Shown: positions 18,819 to 28,010, counted from the stretch's first letter. The stretch: DNA of 64,000 bases from Streptomyces asiaticus (GCF_018138715.1 NZ_JAGSHX010000006.1:3038001-3102000); one strand, 5' to 3'. Program-made: numbers and translations. Notes: generated by a model not told the origin, from the sequence alone.

Positions 18819-20090
18819 CTATGAACGACGCCCCACGGCGTCCGGGTCGTCCACCACCTCTCGCGGCTCCTCCGCCACACCATCGCCCCCGCTATCGACC
18901 GCCGCGGCGCCAGCGGGCTCGCGGCGCGCCGCCAGCCGGGCCGTGACCCGCCGGGCGACGGGCTCGGTCCAGCGGGCGGTGAGCGGCCCGAGGACGACCA
19001 GGATCAGGACGTACGCCGTGGCCAGCGGGCCGAGCGACGGTTCGATACCCGCCGTGACGGCGAGCCCCGCGATGACGATCGAGAACTCGCCCCGGGCCAC
19101 CAGCGTGCCGCCCGCCCGCCAGCGGCCCCGGGCCGAGATCCCGGCCCGCCGTGCCGCCCAGTAACCGGTGGCGATCTTCGTACCGGCGGTGAGGAGGGCC
19201 AGCGTCATGGCGGGCAGCAGCACAGGGGGAATGCTGGCCGGATCCGTGTGCAGACCGAAGAAGACGAAGAACACGGCGGCGAACAGATCCCGCAGCGGGC
19301 TGAGCAGATGGTGGGTGCCCTCGGCGACCTCCCCGGACAGGGCGATGCCCACCAGGAACGCGCCGACGGCCGCCGACACCTGGAGCTGCTGCGCGATCCC
19401 CGCCACCAGCAGCGTCAGCCCGAGCACCACCAGCAGCAGCTTCTCGGGGTCGTCGCTGGAGACGAAGCGGGAGATGTGCCGTCCGTAGCGGACGGCCAGG
19501 AACAGCACCAGACCGGCCACGCCGAGGGCGATGGCCAGGGTGACACTGCCCGCCGCCAGGCCCGCACCGGCCAGCAGGGCGGTGACAATCGGCAGATAGA
19601 CGGCCATCGCCAGGTCCTCGAGGACGAGGATGCTGAGGATCACCGGGGTCTCGCGGTTGCCGAGCCGGCCCAGATCGCCGAGCACCTTGGCGATGACGCC
19701 GGAGGAGGAGATCCAGGTCACCCCGGCGAGCACCACGGCGGCCACCGGCCCCCACCCCAGCAGCAGGGCCATGACGGCGCCGGGCAGGGCGTTGAGCACC
19801 GCGTCGACCAGACCGGCCGGGTACTGGGTCTTGAGATTGCTGACCAGGTCGCTGGCGGTGTACTCCAGCCCGAGCATCAGCAGCAGCAGGATGACGCCGA
19901 TCTCGGCGCCGGTCGCGACGAACTCCTCGCTCGCTCCCAGCGGCAGCAGCCCACCCTCGCCGAAGGCCAGTCCGGCCAGCAGATACAGCGGGATCGGGGA
20001 GAACTGGAGCCGCCCGGCGAGCCGCCCCAGCAGCCCGAGGCCCAGGATGACCGCGCCGAATTCGATCAGAAAGACAGCAGACGCATGCAT
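18819..20090 (-). CDS. khtU: CPA2 cation/proton antiporter, KhtU/KefB type
   Basis: The product has 423 residues with about twelve membrane helices and the CPA2 fold: FGAVILGLGLLGRLAGRLQFSP at the N-terminus, LLLLMLGLEYTASDL, the TWISSSGVIAKVLGDL segment and VLEDLAMA with the transport-site Asp. The C-terminus is hydrophilic and acidic, with no fused TrkA domain; instead the regulatory subunit is the gene just upstream (4-bp gap). This matches the K+/H+ antiporter KhtTU arrangement. ATG start preceded by GGGAG. Confidence 0.85.
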   Translation of the reverse strand: MHASAVFLIEFGAVILGLGLLGRLAGRLQFSPIPLYLLAGLAFGEGGLLPLGASEEFVATGAEIGVILLLLMLGLEYTASDLVSNLKTQYPAGLVDAVLNALPGAVMALLLGWGPVAAVVLAGVTWISSSGVIAKVLGDLGRLGNRETPVILSILVLEDLAMAVYLPIVTALLAGAGLAAGSVTLAIALGVAGLVLFLAVRYGRHISRFVSSDDPEKLLLVVLGLTLLVAGIAQQLQVSAAVGAFLVGIALSGEVAEGTHHLLSPLRDLFAAVFFVFFGLHTDPASIPPVLLPAMTLALLTAGTKIATGYWAARRAGISARGRWRAGGTLVARGEFSIVIAGLAVTAGIEPSLGPLATAYVLILVVLGPLTARWTEPVARRVTARLAARREPAGAAAVDSGGDGVAEEPREVVDDPDAVGRRS

Positions 20091-20094
20091 GGGC

Positions 20095-20565
20095 TCACTC
20101 CCGCCCGAGTATCGCCGCGGCCGTCTCCACACCCTCGCGGGTGCCGATCACGATCAGCTCGTCCCCACCGGCCAGCCGGAAGTCGGGGGTCGGGGAGGGG
20201 ATCGCCTCCGCCCTGCGCAGCACGGCCACGATCGAGGCGCCGGTCTCCGTCCGCATCCGCGTCTCGCCCAGCACCCTCCCGTTCCAGTGCGACGTGGACG
20301 ACAGCTCGATCCGCTCGGCCACCAGCCCCAGCTCGGTGGTGGACAGCAGATTCGGGCTGTGATGACTTGGCATCAGCACCCCGACAAGCGCCTCCGCTTC
20401 CCCTGGGGTCAGCCTGGTGGACAGGGCACATTCATCGGGATCCTCCTTCCGGTACGCGCTCAGCGTCCGTCCGCCGTCGCGATGTGCGATGACCGAAAGC
20501 CGCCTGCTCTCTCGTGTCGTCAGGTCGTAGCGAACCCCGATCCCGGGCAATGGCGTACTGCTCAT
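20095..20565 (-). CDS. khtT: TrkA-C (RCK) regulatory subunit of the antiporter
   Basis: The product has 156 residues. The N-terminal half starts PLPGIGVRYDL, as in KhtT, and the C-terminal half is a TrkA-C domain with TGASIVAVLR, PSPTPDFRLAGGDELIVIGT and a short end. Such subunits sense nucleotides or pH and gate the partner antiporter. A start 7 codons upstream (20586) is possible, but its purine box abuts the ATG, so the later ATG was preferred. Operon with khtU. Confidence 0.85.
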   Translation of the reverse strand: MSSTPLPGIGVRYDLTTRESRRLSVIAHRDGGRTLSAYRKEDPDECALSTRLTPGEAEALVGVLMPSHHSPNLLSTTELGLVAERIELSSTSHWNGRVLGETRMRTETGASIVAVLRRAEAIPSPTPDFRLAGGDELIVIGTREGVETAAAILGRE

Positions 20566-20745
20566 GCGCGGAGCGCCCACAGTCATCCCTCTCGTCGCTC
20601 GATTCCTGTGCCACCCTAACGAATGGCAAAGAATTGGTAATGACGGCAGGTGTACGAGGGTGCGATGGGACGATGCCGACCGCGTATGGGTGGGGTGGCC
20701 ATCGATCTACGCATGAGGATGGCGCCCAGAGGAGGGGTGGTACCC

Positions 20746-21168
20746 ATGATCGAGTGGAGGCGGCTCAACACCGGGATCAGGCCAGTTCCCGATCCTGTCG
20801 CCACTCCCGTCATCTGGGGCGGGGCCTCCCTGGGCGCGCTGGTGCTGGTGGCGACCCTGAACTTCCTCGGCGGCCATGGCCGCCCGATGTTCGCCCTGGT
20901 CGCGCTCTCGCTGCTGGCCGCTCTGCTGGGGCTGTGCGCGCGCTTTGTCGCGGCGCCCGGTACGGCGGGGCTGTGCTGGCTGTTCCTCAACGGCTTCGCC
21001 ATTCCGCCCGCGGGACAGCTCTCCTGGGCGGGCGACCGGGACGCCCGCTGGCTCGCCTGTCTCCTGGCGGCGGCCGTCGCGGGCACGGCGCTCGCCCGCA
21101 TCGTCAACGCCCGGGCGGGATACCGCCGCATCAGCCCGCTCGGCCGCCGTCCAGGGGCGCCGGAGTGA
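20746..21168 (+). CDS. Hypothetical membrane protein
   Basis: The product has 140 residues with about four hydrophobic segments (TPVIWGGASLGALVLVATLNF, MFALVALSLLAALLGLCARF, TAGLCWLFLNGFAI and RWLACLLAAAVAGTALARIV) and a basic C-terminus. No catalytic motif is seen; the layout resembles small membrane sensor domains such as DUF4118, without the kinase. The ATG chosen has GGAGGGG 8 bases upstream; two earlier in-frame starts are less well placed. Confidence 0.55.
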   Translation: MIEWRRLNTGIRPVPDPVATPVIWGGASLGALVLVATLNFLGGHGRPMFALVALSLLAALLGLCARFVAAPGTAGLCWLFLNGFAIPPAGQLSWAGDRDARWLACLLAAAVAGTALARIVNARAGYRRISPLGRRPGAPE

Positions 21169-21282
21169 GGTGATCGGTCCGCGAGGTGATGTGACCGGTT
21201 CGCGAGGCGATGTGACCGGTTCGCGAGTGAGGTGACCGGTTCGCGAGGCGATGTGGCCGGTTCGCGAGTGAGGTGACTGGTC
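21167..21282. repeat. Imperfect 20-21 bp tandem repeats
   Basis: About six copies of a unit near GAGGCGATGTGACCGGTTCGC (alternating 20 and 21 bp) follow the membrane-protein gene directly. No coding content is apparent. Confidence 0.8.
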
Positions 21283-21456
21283 CGCGGTCGTAGGTCGCAT
21301 GGCCGGGGGAAGGCCCGGCGAGCGGCCGATGCCCCGGGGCGGGCCCGTCCCTAGGCTCGGGGCGCGGCCCGGCGATCACGGGGCCGTCGATGCGTTCCCC
21401 ATGACGAAGTCGATATGACGAAGTCGATGCGTTCCCCTACGACGAAGGAGGCGCCC

Positions 21457-21867
21457 ATGCCCGCCGACGGTCAGAGCCACATCCGCATCGCCCGCCCCTC
21501 GCGTGACCTCGCGGCGGCGGAGCGCTTCTGGTGTGCGGGGCTGGGGTTGAGCGTGGTGCACCGGGTCGAGGGCGGTGACCGGGCCGGGGAGCACGATCTG
21601 CTGATGGTGGGTTGGCCGGACGCCTCCTGGCATCTGGAGCTCGTCCACGAGGCGGCCCACCCCGTCGAGCCTCGGCCGACCGAGGAGGATCTGCTGGTGG
21701 TCTACCTCGACGAGCCGGTCCCCGAGGAGCTCGTGGACCGGCTCATCCGGCACGGTGGCACTCGCGTCGCCTCGCCCAATCCGTACTGGAACGAATGGGG
21801 CGTCACCATCGAGGATCCGGACGGCTACCGCCTGGTGCTGTGCCGCCGCGGCTGGTCGAATTCCTGA
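21457..21867 (+). CDS. VOC (glyoxalase/bleomycin-resistance) family protein
   Basis: The product has 136 residues and one vicinal-oxygen-chelate unit: IRIARPSRDLAAAERFWCAGLGL at the start, WHLELVHE in the middle and GVTIEDPDGYRLVLC at the end. The His and Glu positions of the metal site are kept (HIRI, HLEL and the EDPDG region). It may be a dioxygenase, isomerase or binding protein; the family alone does not decide. ATG start with GAAGGAGG 7 bases upstream. Confidence 0.8.
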   Translation: MPADGQSHIRIARPSRDLAAAERFWCAGLGLSVVHRVEGGDRAGEHDLLMVGWPDASWHLELVHEAAHPVEPRPTEEDLLVVYLDEPVPEELVDRLIRHGGTRVASPNPYWNEWGVTIEDPDGYRLVLCRRGWSNS

Positions 21868-21965
21868 GGCGCCGGGGTTTCCCAGGGTCAGGCCCAGGGC
21901 CCATGACCCAGGGCCATCGCGCTGCGGGGTGTCCGGCGGACCGCTCGGCGGAGCCGCGTATCGAG

Positions 21966-22866
21966 GCTTTCCCCTCCCCGCCCCTTCCCGATACCAGGGG
22001 CTCCGCCCCTGGACCCCGGGGCCGGTGGGCCGACCGTCGCCGCGGCCGGCCCACCGGCCGGGGCGCCGGCCGTGCCGCCTGCGGCGCGGCCGGGGCCCAG
22101 GGCGGAGCCCCGCCACGCGGCGGCGCCGCATATCGATGCCGTGGGAAGGGGCGAGGCCCCGGTTTCGGGGTCTGGGGCAGAGCCCCGGGGCCAGGGTCCA
22201 GGGCGAAGCCCCGGTCCGGAGCCTGAGGCAAAGCCCCCCGAGCCAGGGTCTGAGACGAAGCCCCGGGTCCGGAACCTGAGGCAAAGCCCCTGGGGCCGGG
22301 GTCCAGGGCGGAGCCCCGGACCGGGGTCCGGGACAAAGCCCCCCGAGGGCCAGGGGCCAGGGCAAAGCCCCGGCCCGGAACCTGAGGCAAAGCCCCCCGA
22401 GCCAGGGTCTGAGACGAAGCCCCGGGTCCGGAACCTGAGGCAAAGCCCCTGGGGCCGGGGTCCAGGGCGGAGCCCCGGACCGGGGTCCGGGACAAAGCCC
22501 CCCGAGGGCCAGGGGCCAGGGCAAAGCCCCGGCCCGGAACCTGAGGCAAAGCCCCCGAGCCAGGGTCTGAGACGAAGCCCCGGGTCCGGAACCTGAGGCA
22601 AAGCCCCTGGGGCCGGGGTCCAGGGCGGAGCCCCGGACCGGGGTCCGGGACAAAGCCCCCCGAGGGCCAGGATCCGGGACAAAGCCCCGGACCGAGGTCC
22701 GGGGCAAAGCCCCCGGGCCAGGGTCTGGGACGAAGCCCCGGCCCGGAGTCTGCGGCAAAGCCCCGGGCCAGGGTCTGGGACGAAGCCCCGGTTTCGGGGT
22801 CTGGGGCGGAGCCCCGGTTTCGGGGTCTGGGGCGGAGCCCCAGTTGAGGGAAGGGGCGGGGAGGGG
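21966..22866. repeat. Large GC-rich palindromic repeat array
   Basis: About 900 bp composed almost wholly of short palindromic units of the type AAGCCCC...GGGGTC, GGAGCCCC and CAAAGCCCC. It opens with CCCCTCCCCGCCCCTTCCCG, followed by a perfect palindrome CCAGGGGCTCCGCCCCTGG (21994-22012), and closes with the inverse GGGAAGGGGCGGGGAGGGG (22848-22866). Long open frames run through it but are only repeats of Pro/Gly/Arg/Ser and are not genes. Confidence 0.85.
22241..22690. repeat. 159-bp higher-order tandem duplication in the array
   Basis: Within the array, a block beginning AGCCAGGGTCTGAGACGAAG recurs at 22241, 22400 and 22558, a period of 159 then 158 bp (one C shorter). The first two copies are nearly identical along their length; the third is partial and diverges near 22670. 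This is a recent tandem amplification of about 2.8 copies. Confidence 0.85.
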
Positions 22867-22884
22867 AGCAGCTCGCCGCAGGCG

Positions 22885-23901
22885 TCACGATCCGTCGGAC
22901 AGGGCACCCCCCTGGTGCGGCATCGTCAGGACCGCCACACCGTTGACGCGGTCGGCGGCGAGGTCGTCCAGGGCGGCGTTCGCCCGGTCGAAGGGGTACG
23001 GCGTGACCGTGGCGCTGATGCGGTGCTCGGCGGCCGCGGCGAGGAATTCGCGGCCGTCCTCGCGGGTGTTGGCGGTGACGCTGCGGACGGTGCGTTCCCG
23101 GAAGAGGTGCCGCTCGTAGTCGAGTGACGGGATGTCGGTGAGGTAGATCCCGGCGATGCTCAGCGTGCCGCCCGCGTCCAGAGACTCCAGGGCGACCGGG
23201 ACCAGGTCGCCCACCGGGGCGAAGAGGATGGCGGCGTCGAGCGGCTCGGGCGGACGGTCGTAGGCGTCGTTCGCGGAGGCGGCGCCGAGGTCCAGGGCGA
23301 GTGCGCGGGCGGCGGGTGAGCGGGTCAGGACGTGGACGGCGGCGCCCCGCGCGATGGCCACCTGGGCGGTGAGGTGTGCCGAGCCGCCGAAGCCGTAGAT
23401 GCCGAGCCGGCCGCCCGGCGGGGGGTCGGCCCGGCGCAGCGCGCGGTAGCCGATGATCCCGGCGCACAGCAGTGGGGCGAGCTCCTCGTCGCGGTATCCG
23501 GAGGGCAACTCATAGGCGTAGGCCGCCGGTACGGTGACGTACTCGGCGTAGCCGCCATCCGCGTCCCAGCCGGTGTACTCCGAGAGCGGGCACAGGTTCT
23601 CCTGGCCCCGGAGGCAGGAGCGGCAGCGACCGCAGGTGCGCCGCAGCCAGGGGACGCCGATCCGGATTCCGGGGCCGGGGCCATGCGCCCGCGAGCCCGC
23701 CGCGACGACCTCGCCGACCGCCTCGTGACCGGGGACGACGGGGCTGCGGTGCGGGGGCAGATCGCCGTCGCGGACATGCAGATCGGTACGGCAGACCCCA
23801 CAGGCTCGGACCCTGATCAGCAGCTCGTCCTCCGCCGGGCGCGGAACCGGCAGCTCCACCTGCTCGATCCGGCCCGGGGCGGGGACCACCCATGCCCGCA
23901 T
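22885..23901 (-). CDS. Zinc-dependent alcohol dehydrogenase
   Basis: The product has 338 residues and is of the medium-chain dehydrogenase type. It has catalytic zinc ligands in [10 protein letters not shown] and PGHEAVGEV, a four-cysteine structural zinc site in [15 protein letters not shown], and a Rossmann segment [16 protein letters not shown]. It should oxidise an alcohol or reduce an aldehyde with NAD(P). The start is uncertain: the ATG giving [10 protein letters not shown] matches the family; a GTG at 23934 would add 11 residues. The repeat array lies immediately downstream of its stop codon. Confidence 0.85.
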   Translation of the reverse strand: MRAWVVPAPGRIEQVELPVPRPAEDELLIRVRACGVCRTDLHVRDGDLPPHRSPVVPGHEAVGEVVAAGSRAHGPGPGIRIGVPWLRRTCGRCRSCLRGQENLCPLSEYTGWDADGGYAEYVTVPAAYAYELPSGYRDEELAPLLCAGIIGYRALRRADPPPGGRLGIYGFGGSAHLTAQVAIARGAAVHVLTRSPAARALALDLGAASANDAYDRPPEPLDAAILFAPVGDLVPVALESLDAGGTLSIAGIYLTDIPSLDYERHLFRERTVRSVTANTREDGREFLAAAAEHRISATVTPYPFDRANAALDDLAADRVNGVAVLTMPHQGGALSDGS

Positions 23902-24077
23902 GGTCGCCGGAAGGTCGACGTTCGCGTCCGTCACCTCGCCAACGTAACGCCGTGAGCACCGTGTCGACCGTAAGGCACGCGTTACGGCCATGCGGCGCCA
24001 AAAAGCGAAGAGATATGACCGGAAACTGCCAACCGCGTGCGGACGCGATCAGACCGAGGTGCGGTCCATGGCGTTGA

Positions 24078-24296
24078 TCAGGCCGAGGTGCCGTCCATCG
24101 CGGCGATCAGGCTCGTGGGACGCATATCGGTCCAGTGCTTGTTGACGTAGTCCAGGCACGCCTGGCGGTCGTCCTCGCCGTGGGCGACCGTCCAGCCCGC
24201 GGGGACCTCGGCGAAGGCGGGCCACAGCGAGTGCTGCCCCTCCTCGTTGACGAGCACGAGATAGCGGCCGTCGGGGTTCTCGAAGGGGTTGCTCAT
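24078..24296 (-). CDS. Orphan MbtH-like protein
   Basis: The product has 72 residues. It has the full family pattern: [24 protein letters not shown], then GW and [11 protein letters not shown], with the three conserved Trp residues. MbtH proteins bind and activate NRPS adenylation domains. No NRPS gene lies in the window, so this copy must serve one elsewhere or be a relic. ATG start preceded by GAGGAG. It is divergent from the prenyl-synthase gene. Confidence 0.9.
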   Translation of the reverse strand: MSNPFENPDGRYLVLVNEEGQHSLWPAFAEVPAGWTVAHGEDDRQACLDYVNKHWTDMRPTSLIAAMDGTSA

Positions 24297-24466
24297 CGCT
24301 GGTCTCCTCGCTCACGGTCGGCGTCGACGAGCTTGACGGTACCGGCAGGGGCCGGGCACCCGCCGAGGGGTTCCCGAGGGCCTGGGGAAAGGCCTGGGAT
24401 ACGGAAAATGGCACCTTCCTGACGGAATTCGGGGTTCCGGGGTGGCCCTCGCCTACGGTCCGCGGC

Positions 24467-25615
24467 ATGGTCGCGTCCGCCAGAACCGAGCCCAGGGGCT
24501 CCATGGCCATGGAGCTCACCTTCGGCGACCCCGCGCTCACGGCCCGGCTGGAACGCGGAATGGACGCCTCGGAGGAGTGGCTGCGCGCTCTCGCCGCCGG
24601 GGCCCAGGACCCTTGTGTCGCCGAGGTCGTCGGACATCTCTTCGGCCCCGGCGGCAAACGGCTGCGCCCGCTCCTGGCGCTTGTGGGCGCGGAGTTCGGC
24701 GAGCGCGACCCGTCCAGCACCGACCCGTACGCGACCGATCCGTACGCCACCGATCCGTCCAGCACCGACCCGTACGCCACCACCCCGTACGCCACCGACC
24801 CGTCCCGCGCCGTGGAAGCCGCTGCCCCGTCCCGCGCCGTGGAGGCCGCCGCCCTGGCCGAGCTGGTGCATGTCGCCTCGCTCTACCACGACGACGTCAT
24901 GGACCAGGCCCACACCCGTCGCGGAGTCCCCAGCGTCAACGCCCGCTGGGGCAACACCACCGCCGTCCTCGCGGGCAATTGGCTGCTGTCGAAGGCGGCC
25001 CAGCTCGCCGCCGAACTCGGCCCGGAGACCATACAGTTGCAGTCCAAGGTCACCAATCGGCTGATCATGGGCCAGATACGGGAACTCGTCGGCCCCTCGG
25101 ACGAGGACGATCCGCTCTCCCACTACTTCACCGTGGTGGCCGGGAAGTCGGCCGCGCTCATCTCCATGGCGCTACAGCTGGGAGCGGTCCGGACGGGCGC
25201 CCCGGAACATGTCGTCCAGACGCTCGCCGAATACGGAGAACATCTGGGCATCGCGTTCCAGATATCCGACGACATCCTCGACATCACCTCCACCTCCGAG
25301 GTCTCCGGCAAGGAGCAGGGCAAGGACCTCGCGATCGGGGTGGCCAGCCTCCCGGTGCTGCTGGCGCTGGCCGACGAGCGGCCGGAGGCGGGTGAGTTGC
25401 GCACCCTGCTGACCGCCGCCACCGCGGGCCCGGAGGGCGCCGGGCTGCCGAGGGCCGTCGCGCTGCTGCACCGCTGCGGTGCGCTGACGGAGGCGCGCAC
25501 GGTGATGCACGCCCGGCTGCTGCGCGCCAGGACCGCGGCGAACGGGCTGCCGGACGGCCCGGCGACCCGGGTGCTGCACGCGCTGTGCGACTTCGTGGCG
25601 CGCCGGGATCACTGA
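24467..25615 (+). CDS. Polyprenyl diphosphate synthase with repeat insertion
   Basis: The product has 382 residues. It has both aspartate-rich motifs of trans-prenyl synthases, YHDDVMD (first) and ISDDILD (second), plus GGKRLRPLL for substrate binding. It condenses IPP with allylic diphosphates; chain length cannot be fixed. Between GAEFGE and ALAELVHVASLYHDD lies a roughly 50-residue insertion made of DPYAT, DPSST and PSRAVEAAA repeats, absent from ordinary family members. The start may instead be one of two ATGs 12-14 codons later. Confidence 0.85.
   Translation: MVASARTEPRGSMAMELTFGDPALTARLERGMDASEEWLRALAAGAQDPCVAEVVGHLFGPGGKRLRPLLALVGAEFGERDPSSTDPYATDPYATDPSSTDPYATTPYATDPSRAVEAAAPSRAVEAAALAELVHVASLYHDDVMDQAHTRRGVPSVNARWGNTTAVLAGNWLLSKAAQLAAELGPETIQLQSKVTNRLIMGQIRELVGPSDEDDPLSHYFTVVAGKSAALISMALQLGAVRTGAPEHVVQTLAEYGEHLGIAFQISDDILDITSTSEVSGKEQGKDLAIGVASLPVLLALADERPEAGELRTLLTAATAGPEGAGLPRAVALLHRCGALTEARTVMHARLLRARTAANGLPDGPATRVLHALCDFVARRDH
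24706..24857 (+). repeat. In-frame minisatellite in the prenyl-synthase gene
   Basis: Repeats of 12-15 bp (GACCCGTACGCCACC, GACCCGTCCAGCACC and variants) are followed by a 27-bp duplication (CCGTCCCGCGCCGTGGAAGC and its neighbour). All units are multiples of three, so the frame is kept. Confidence 0.8.
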
Positions 25616-25625
25616 CGGACGTCCT

Positions 25626-25682
25626 CCGTAAGGCACCCATACATCCGTAGGGCGCCCATACATCCGTAAGGCGCTCATACGT
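25626..25682. repeat. Three tandem 19-bp repeats
   Basis: Three copies of CCGTARGGCRCYCATACAT with exact 19-bp period lie just after the prenyl-synthase stop codon. Confidence 0.85.
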
Positions 25683-25758
25683 TCCCACCGACCTCCCCGG
25701 CCCGCTTCCCGTCTGCCCCGGTCGGCCGGTGTCCGCGTCACGACGTAATCTGAGCCCT

Positions 25759-26319
25759 ATGGGCAGCTCACGGTCTGATGTGGTGGACGAGCCCATCGAC
25801 CCCGATACCGGCCCGGCCCCGCCCGCCCGGCACGGACCGTGGCGAGGGCAGGGGCCCGTGGTGGGTGTGGTGGCGGTGGGCGGCGCGCTCGGGGCGACGG
25901 CCCGCTACGGCGCGTCGCTGCTGTGGCCGACCCCGTCCAGCGCCTTCCCCTGGACGATCCTGCTGGTCAACGCCGTCGGCTGCGCGGTCATCGGCGTCTT
26001 CCTGGTGCTGATCACCGAGATGTGGACGGCCCACCGGCTGGTGCGGCCCTTCTTCGGCACCGGTGTGCTCGGCGGCTTCACCACCTTCTCGACGTACGCC
26101 GTGGATTTCACCCGGCTGATCCAGGACGGCCGTATCGCGATCGCCTTCGGCTATCTGCTGGGCACGCTCGTGATGGCGATGGCGGCCGTATGGGCGGCCG
26201 TGGTGGCGACCCGGCGCGTCCTCGGCGGGTACAGCGGCACCGGCAGGTACGGCGGCACCGGCAGGTACGGCGGCACCGGCGGGTACGGCGGCGGCACCGG
26301 CGGGAGGGCGGCCCGGTGA
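25759..26319 (+). CDS. crcB1: Fluoride exporter CrcB/Fluc, subunit 1
   Basis: The product has 186 residues with four membrane helices of the Fluc channel family: [15 protein letters not shown], the pore segment [12 protein letters not shown], and [20 protein letters not shown] with the phenylalanine/serine track. Fluc channels let fluoride leave the cytoplasm and assemble as dimers; paired genes often form heterodimers. It has a 40-residue hydrophilic N-terminus and a [13 protein letters not shown] repeat tail. Its stop overlaps the next GTG by 3 bp. No clear ribosome site precedes the ATG. Confidence 0.88.
   Translation: MGSSRSDVVDEPIDPDTGPAPPARHGPWRGQGPVVGVVAVGGALGATARYGASLLWPTPSSAFPWTILLVNAVGCAVIGVFLVLITEMWTAHRLVRPFFGTGVLGGFTTFSTYAVDFTRLIQDGRIAIAFGYLLGTLVMAMAAVWAAVVATRRVLGGYSGTGRYGGTGRYGGTGGYGGGTGGRAAR
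26233..26300 (+). repeat. 18-bp repeats encoding GTGRYG
   Basis: About three and a half copies of GGCACCGGCAGGTACGGC encode the Gly/Tyr-rich C-terminal tail of CrcB1, in frame. Confidence 0.75.
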
Positions 26320-26651
26320 CCGGCGAGCCCGCGCTGCGGCTGACCGTCTTCATCGGCGAGAACGACACCTGGCACCGCAAACCGCTGTCCGCCGAGATCG
26401 TCCACCGCGCCCATCGCGCGGGGCTCGCGGGGGCGAGCGTGTTCCGCGGTGTCGAGGGGTACGGCTCCTCGTCCCTGATCCACACCTCGCGGCTGCTGTC
26501 GCTCGGCGAGGATCTGCCCATGGCCGTCGTGATCATCGATACGGAGGAGCGAGTGCGGTCCTTCCTGCCCGAGCTGGAGGAGATCGTGGGTGACGGCCTC
26601 GTGGTGGTCGACCCGGTCGAGATCGTGCGCCCCCGGAGGCAGGCCCGGTGA
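26316..26651 (+). CDS. DUF190 protein between the two crcB genes
   Basis: The product has 111 residues and belongs to DUF190, small PII-like proteins often encoded with CrcB. Recognisable segments are [21 protein letters not shown], the [15 protein letters not shown] loop and [19 protein letters not shown]. The GTG start overlaps the crcB1 stop (GTGA) and its own stop overlaps the crcB2 start (GTGA), so the three are translated as one coupled operon. Its role in fluoride export is not established. Confidence 0.88.
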   Translation: MTGEPALRLTVFIGENDTWHRKPLSAEIVHRAHRAGLAGASVFRGVEGYGSSSLIHTSRLLSLGEDLPMAVVIIDTEERVRSFLPELEEIVGDGLVVVDPVEIVRPRRQAR

Positions 26652-27022
26652 ACTGGCTGCTGGTGATCGCGGGCGGGATGGTCGGCGCCCCGCTGCGCTA
26701 TCTGACCGACCGCGCGGTGCAGACACGGCACGACTCGGTGTTCCCGTGGGGCACGTTCCTGGTCAATGTGGTGGGCTGCCTGGTGCTGGGCCTGCTGACC
26801 GGCGCGGCGGCGGAGGGCGCGGCGTCCCAGCGGCTGCAACTGCTGCTGGGCACGGGGCTGTGCGGGGCGTTGACGACGTATTCGACGTTCTCGTTCGAGA
26901 CCGTGCGGCTGGCCGAGGAGGGCGCCCGGCTCTTCGCCGTGGCGAATGTGGTGCTGAGCCTGGTGGTCGGGGTGGGCGCCGCCTTCGCGGGTGTGGGGCT
27001 GGCCCACGCGATCTGGGGCTGA
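26648..27022 (+). CDS. crcB2: Fluoride exporter CrcB/Fluc, subunit 2
   Basis: The product has 124 residues and four membrane helices, with [26 protein letters not shown] and [16 protein letters not shown], the Fluc signature. It is the compact partner of CrcB1 and starts with a GTG overlapping the DUF190 stop codon. The pair probably makes a heterodimeric fluoride channel (inference from family knowledge). Confidence 0.9.
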   Translation: MNWLLVIAGGMVGAPLRYLTDRAVQTRHDSVFPWGTFLVNVVGCLVLGLLTGAAAEGAASQRLQLLLGTGLCGALTTYSTFSFETVRLAEEGARLFAVANVVLSLVVGVGAAFAGVGLAHAIWG

Positions 27023-27074
27023 TCACCAACCGCCCCCAGCGGCCTTACCGCTCGCTCGCCCCTCCCCCGCCCCG

Positions 27075-28010
27075 CTACGGCAGCAGTCGCGTCGTGGTCG
27101 GCGGCAGGCCGAACTCCCCCGCGGCCGCCGTCCGCAGATGCTCCAGCATCACCCGGCGCAGCTCCCGCGCGGCCCGGGGCGGCGCGACGTCCTTACGGTG
27201 GGCGACGGCAATGGTGCGCTGCATGTCGTGGCCCGCGAACGGCGTGATCCGCAGCCCGGACCTGGCCGCCACCATCCCCGGCAGTACGGCGATGCCGAGC
27301 CCGGCCCGTACGAAGCCCAGCACCGCGTCCATCTCACCGCCCTCCACCGTGAAGGACGGCTCGAAACCGGCCGCCCGGCAGGCCGCCGTGGTGAATTCCC
27401 GGAGGTCGTAGCCGCGCCGGAACATCACCATCGGGCGGTCCCGGAGATCCTCGACCTGGATCCGCCGGCGCCGGGTGGGCGGTGGGGACGCGGGTGAGGA
27501 GGCCACCACCAGCTCCTCCCGCAGCAGCTCGGTGGCGGCGAGGGCGGGGGCCTGCCCGAGCACCGGGGTGATGATCAGCGCGAGGTCCAGCTCGCCCGCG
27601 GAGAGCGTGCGGACCAGATCCTGGGAACCGCCCTCGTCCACGATCAGCTCGATGCCCGGGAACTCGTCGTGGAAGCGGCGCAGCACATCGGGGACGAAGC
27701 TGGCGCACAGGCTCGGCGTGGCCCCCAGCCGCACCCGGCCGCGCCGCAGCTGGGCGACCTCCTGGACCTCGCGGTGCGCGGTCTCGGTGTCGGCGAGGAT
27801 CTGGCGGGCCAGTGGCAGCAGGGCCTCTCCCGCGTCGGTGAGGGCGATATTGCCGCGCGCCCGGTGGAAGAGATCGGCTCCCAGCTCCCGCTCGAGGGCG
27901 CGGATCTGCTGGGACAGCGAGGGCTGGGCGACATGCAGGAGCTCCGCGGCGCGGGTGAAGTGCCGGGTCTCCGCGACGGTGGCGAAATATCGCAGCTGAT
28001 GCAACTGCAC
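27075..28010 (-). CDS. LysR-family transcriptional regulator
   Basis: The product has 311 residues. The winged helix-turn-helix is MQLHQLRYFATVAETRHFTRAAELLHVAQPSLSQQIRALE in type (given by its start and SLSQQIRALE end), followed by an effector domain with RVRLGATPSLCASFVPDVL and the LDLALI strand. It begins with a GTG. The gene lies convergent to crcB2 and its target is unknown; the upstream DNA contains a small GGTACC-centred segment where a LysR site could lie. Confidence 0.9.
   Translation of the reverse strand: MQLHQLRYFATVAETRHFTRAAELLHVAQPSLSQQIRALERELGADLFHRARGNIALTDAGEALLPLARQILADTETAHREVQEVAQLRRGRVRLGATPSLCASFVPDVLRRFHDEFPGIELIVDEGGSQDLVRTLSAGELDLALIITPVLGQAPALAATELLREELVVASSPASPPPTRRRRIQVEDLRDRPMVMFRRGYDLREFTTAACRAAGFEPSFTVEGGEMDAVLGFVRAGLGIAVLPGMVAARSGLRITPFAGHDMQRTIAVAHRKDVAPPRAARELRRVMLEHLRTAAAGEFGLPPTTTRLLP

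Noticed and set aside
22241..22690. Regular repeats considered as a CRISPR array
   Set aside because: There are no unique spacers; the 159-bp blocks are identical throughout, and no cas genes are present.
21803..23467. Long minus-strand frames with repeated PGPRGALSRTPVRG-type peptide
   Set aside because: They only translate the palindromic repeat array and part of the dehydrogenase in a wrong frame; no start context or conserved domain.
25616..25758. Fluoride riboswitch ahead of the crcB operon
   Set aside because: I looked for the conserved GGCGAUGG-type start and pseudoknot segments and did not find them; only 19-bp tandem repeats and plain sequence are present.
27023..27074. Terminator between crcB2 and the LysR gene
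   Set aside because: Only a 5-bp AGCGG/CCGCT stem is visible, too weak to call.
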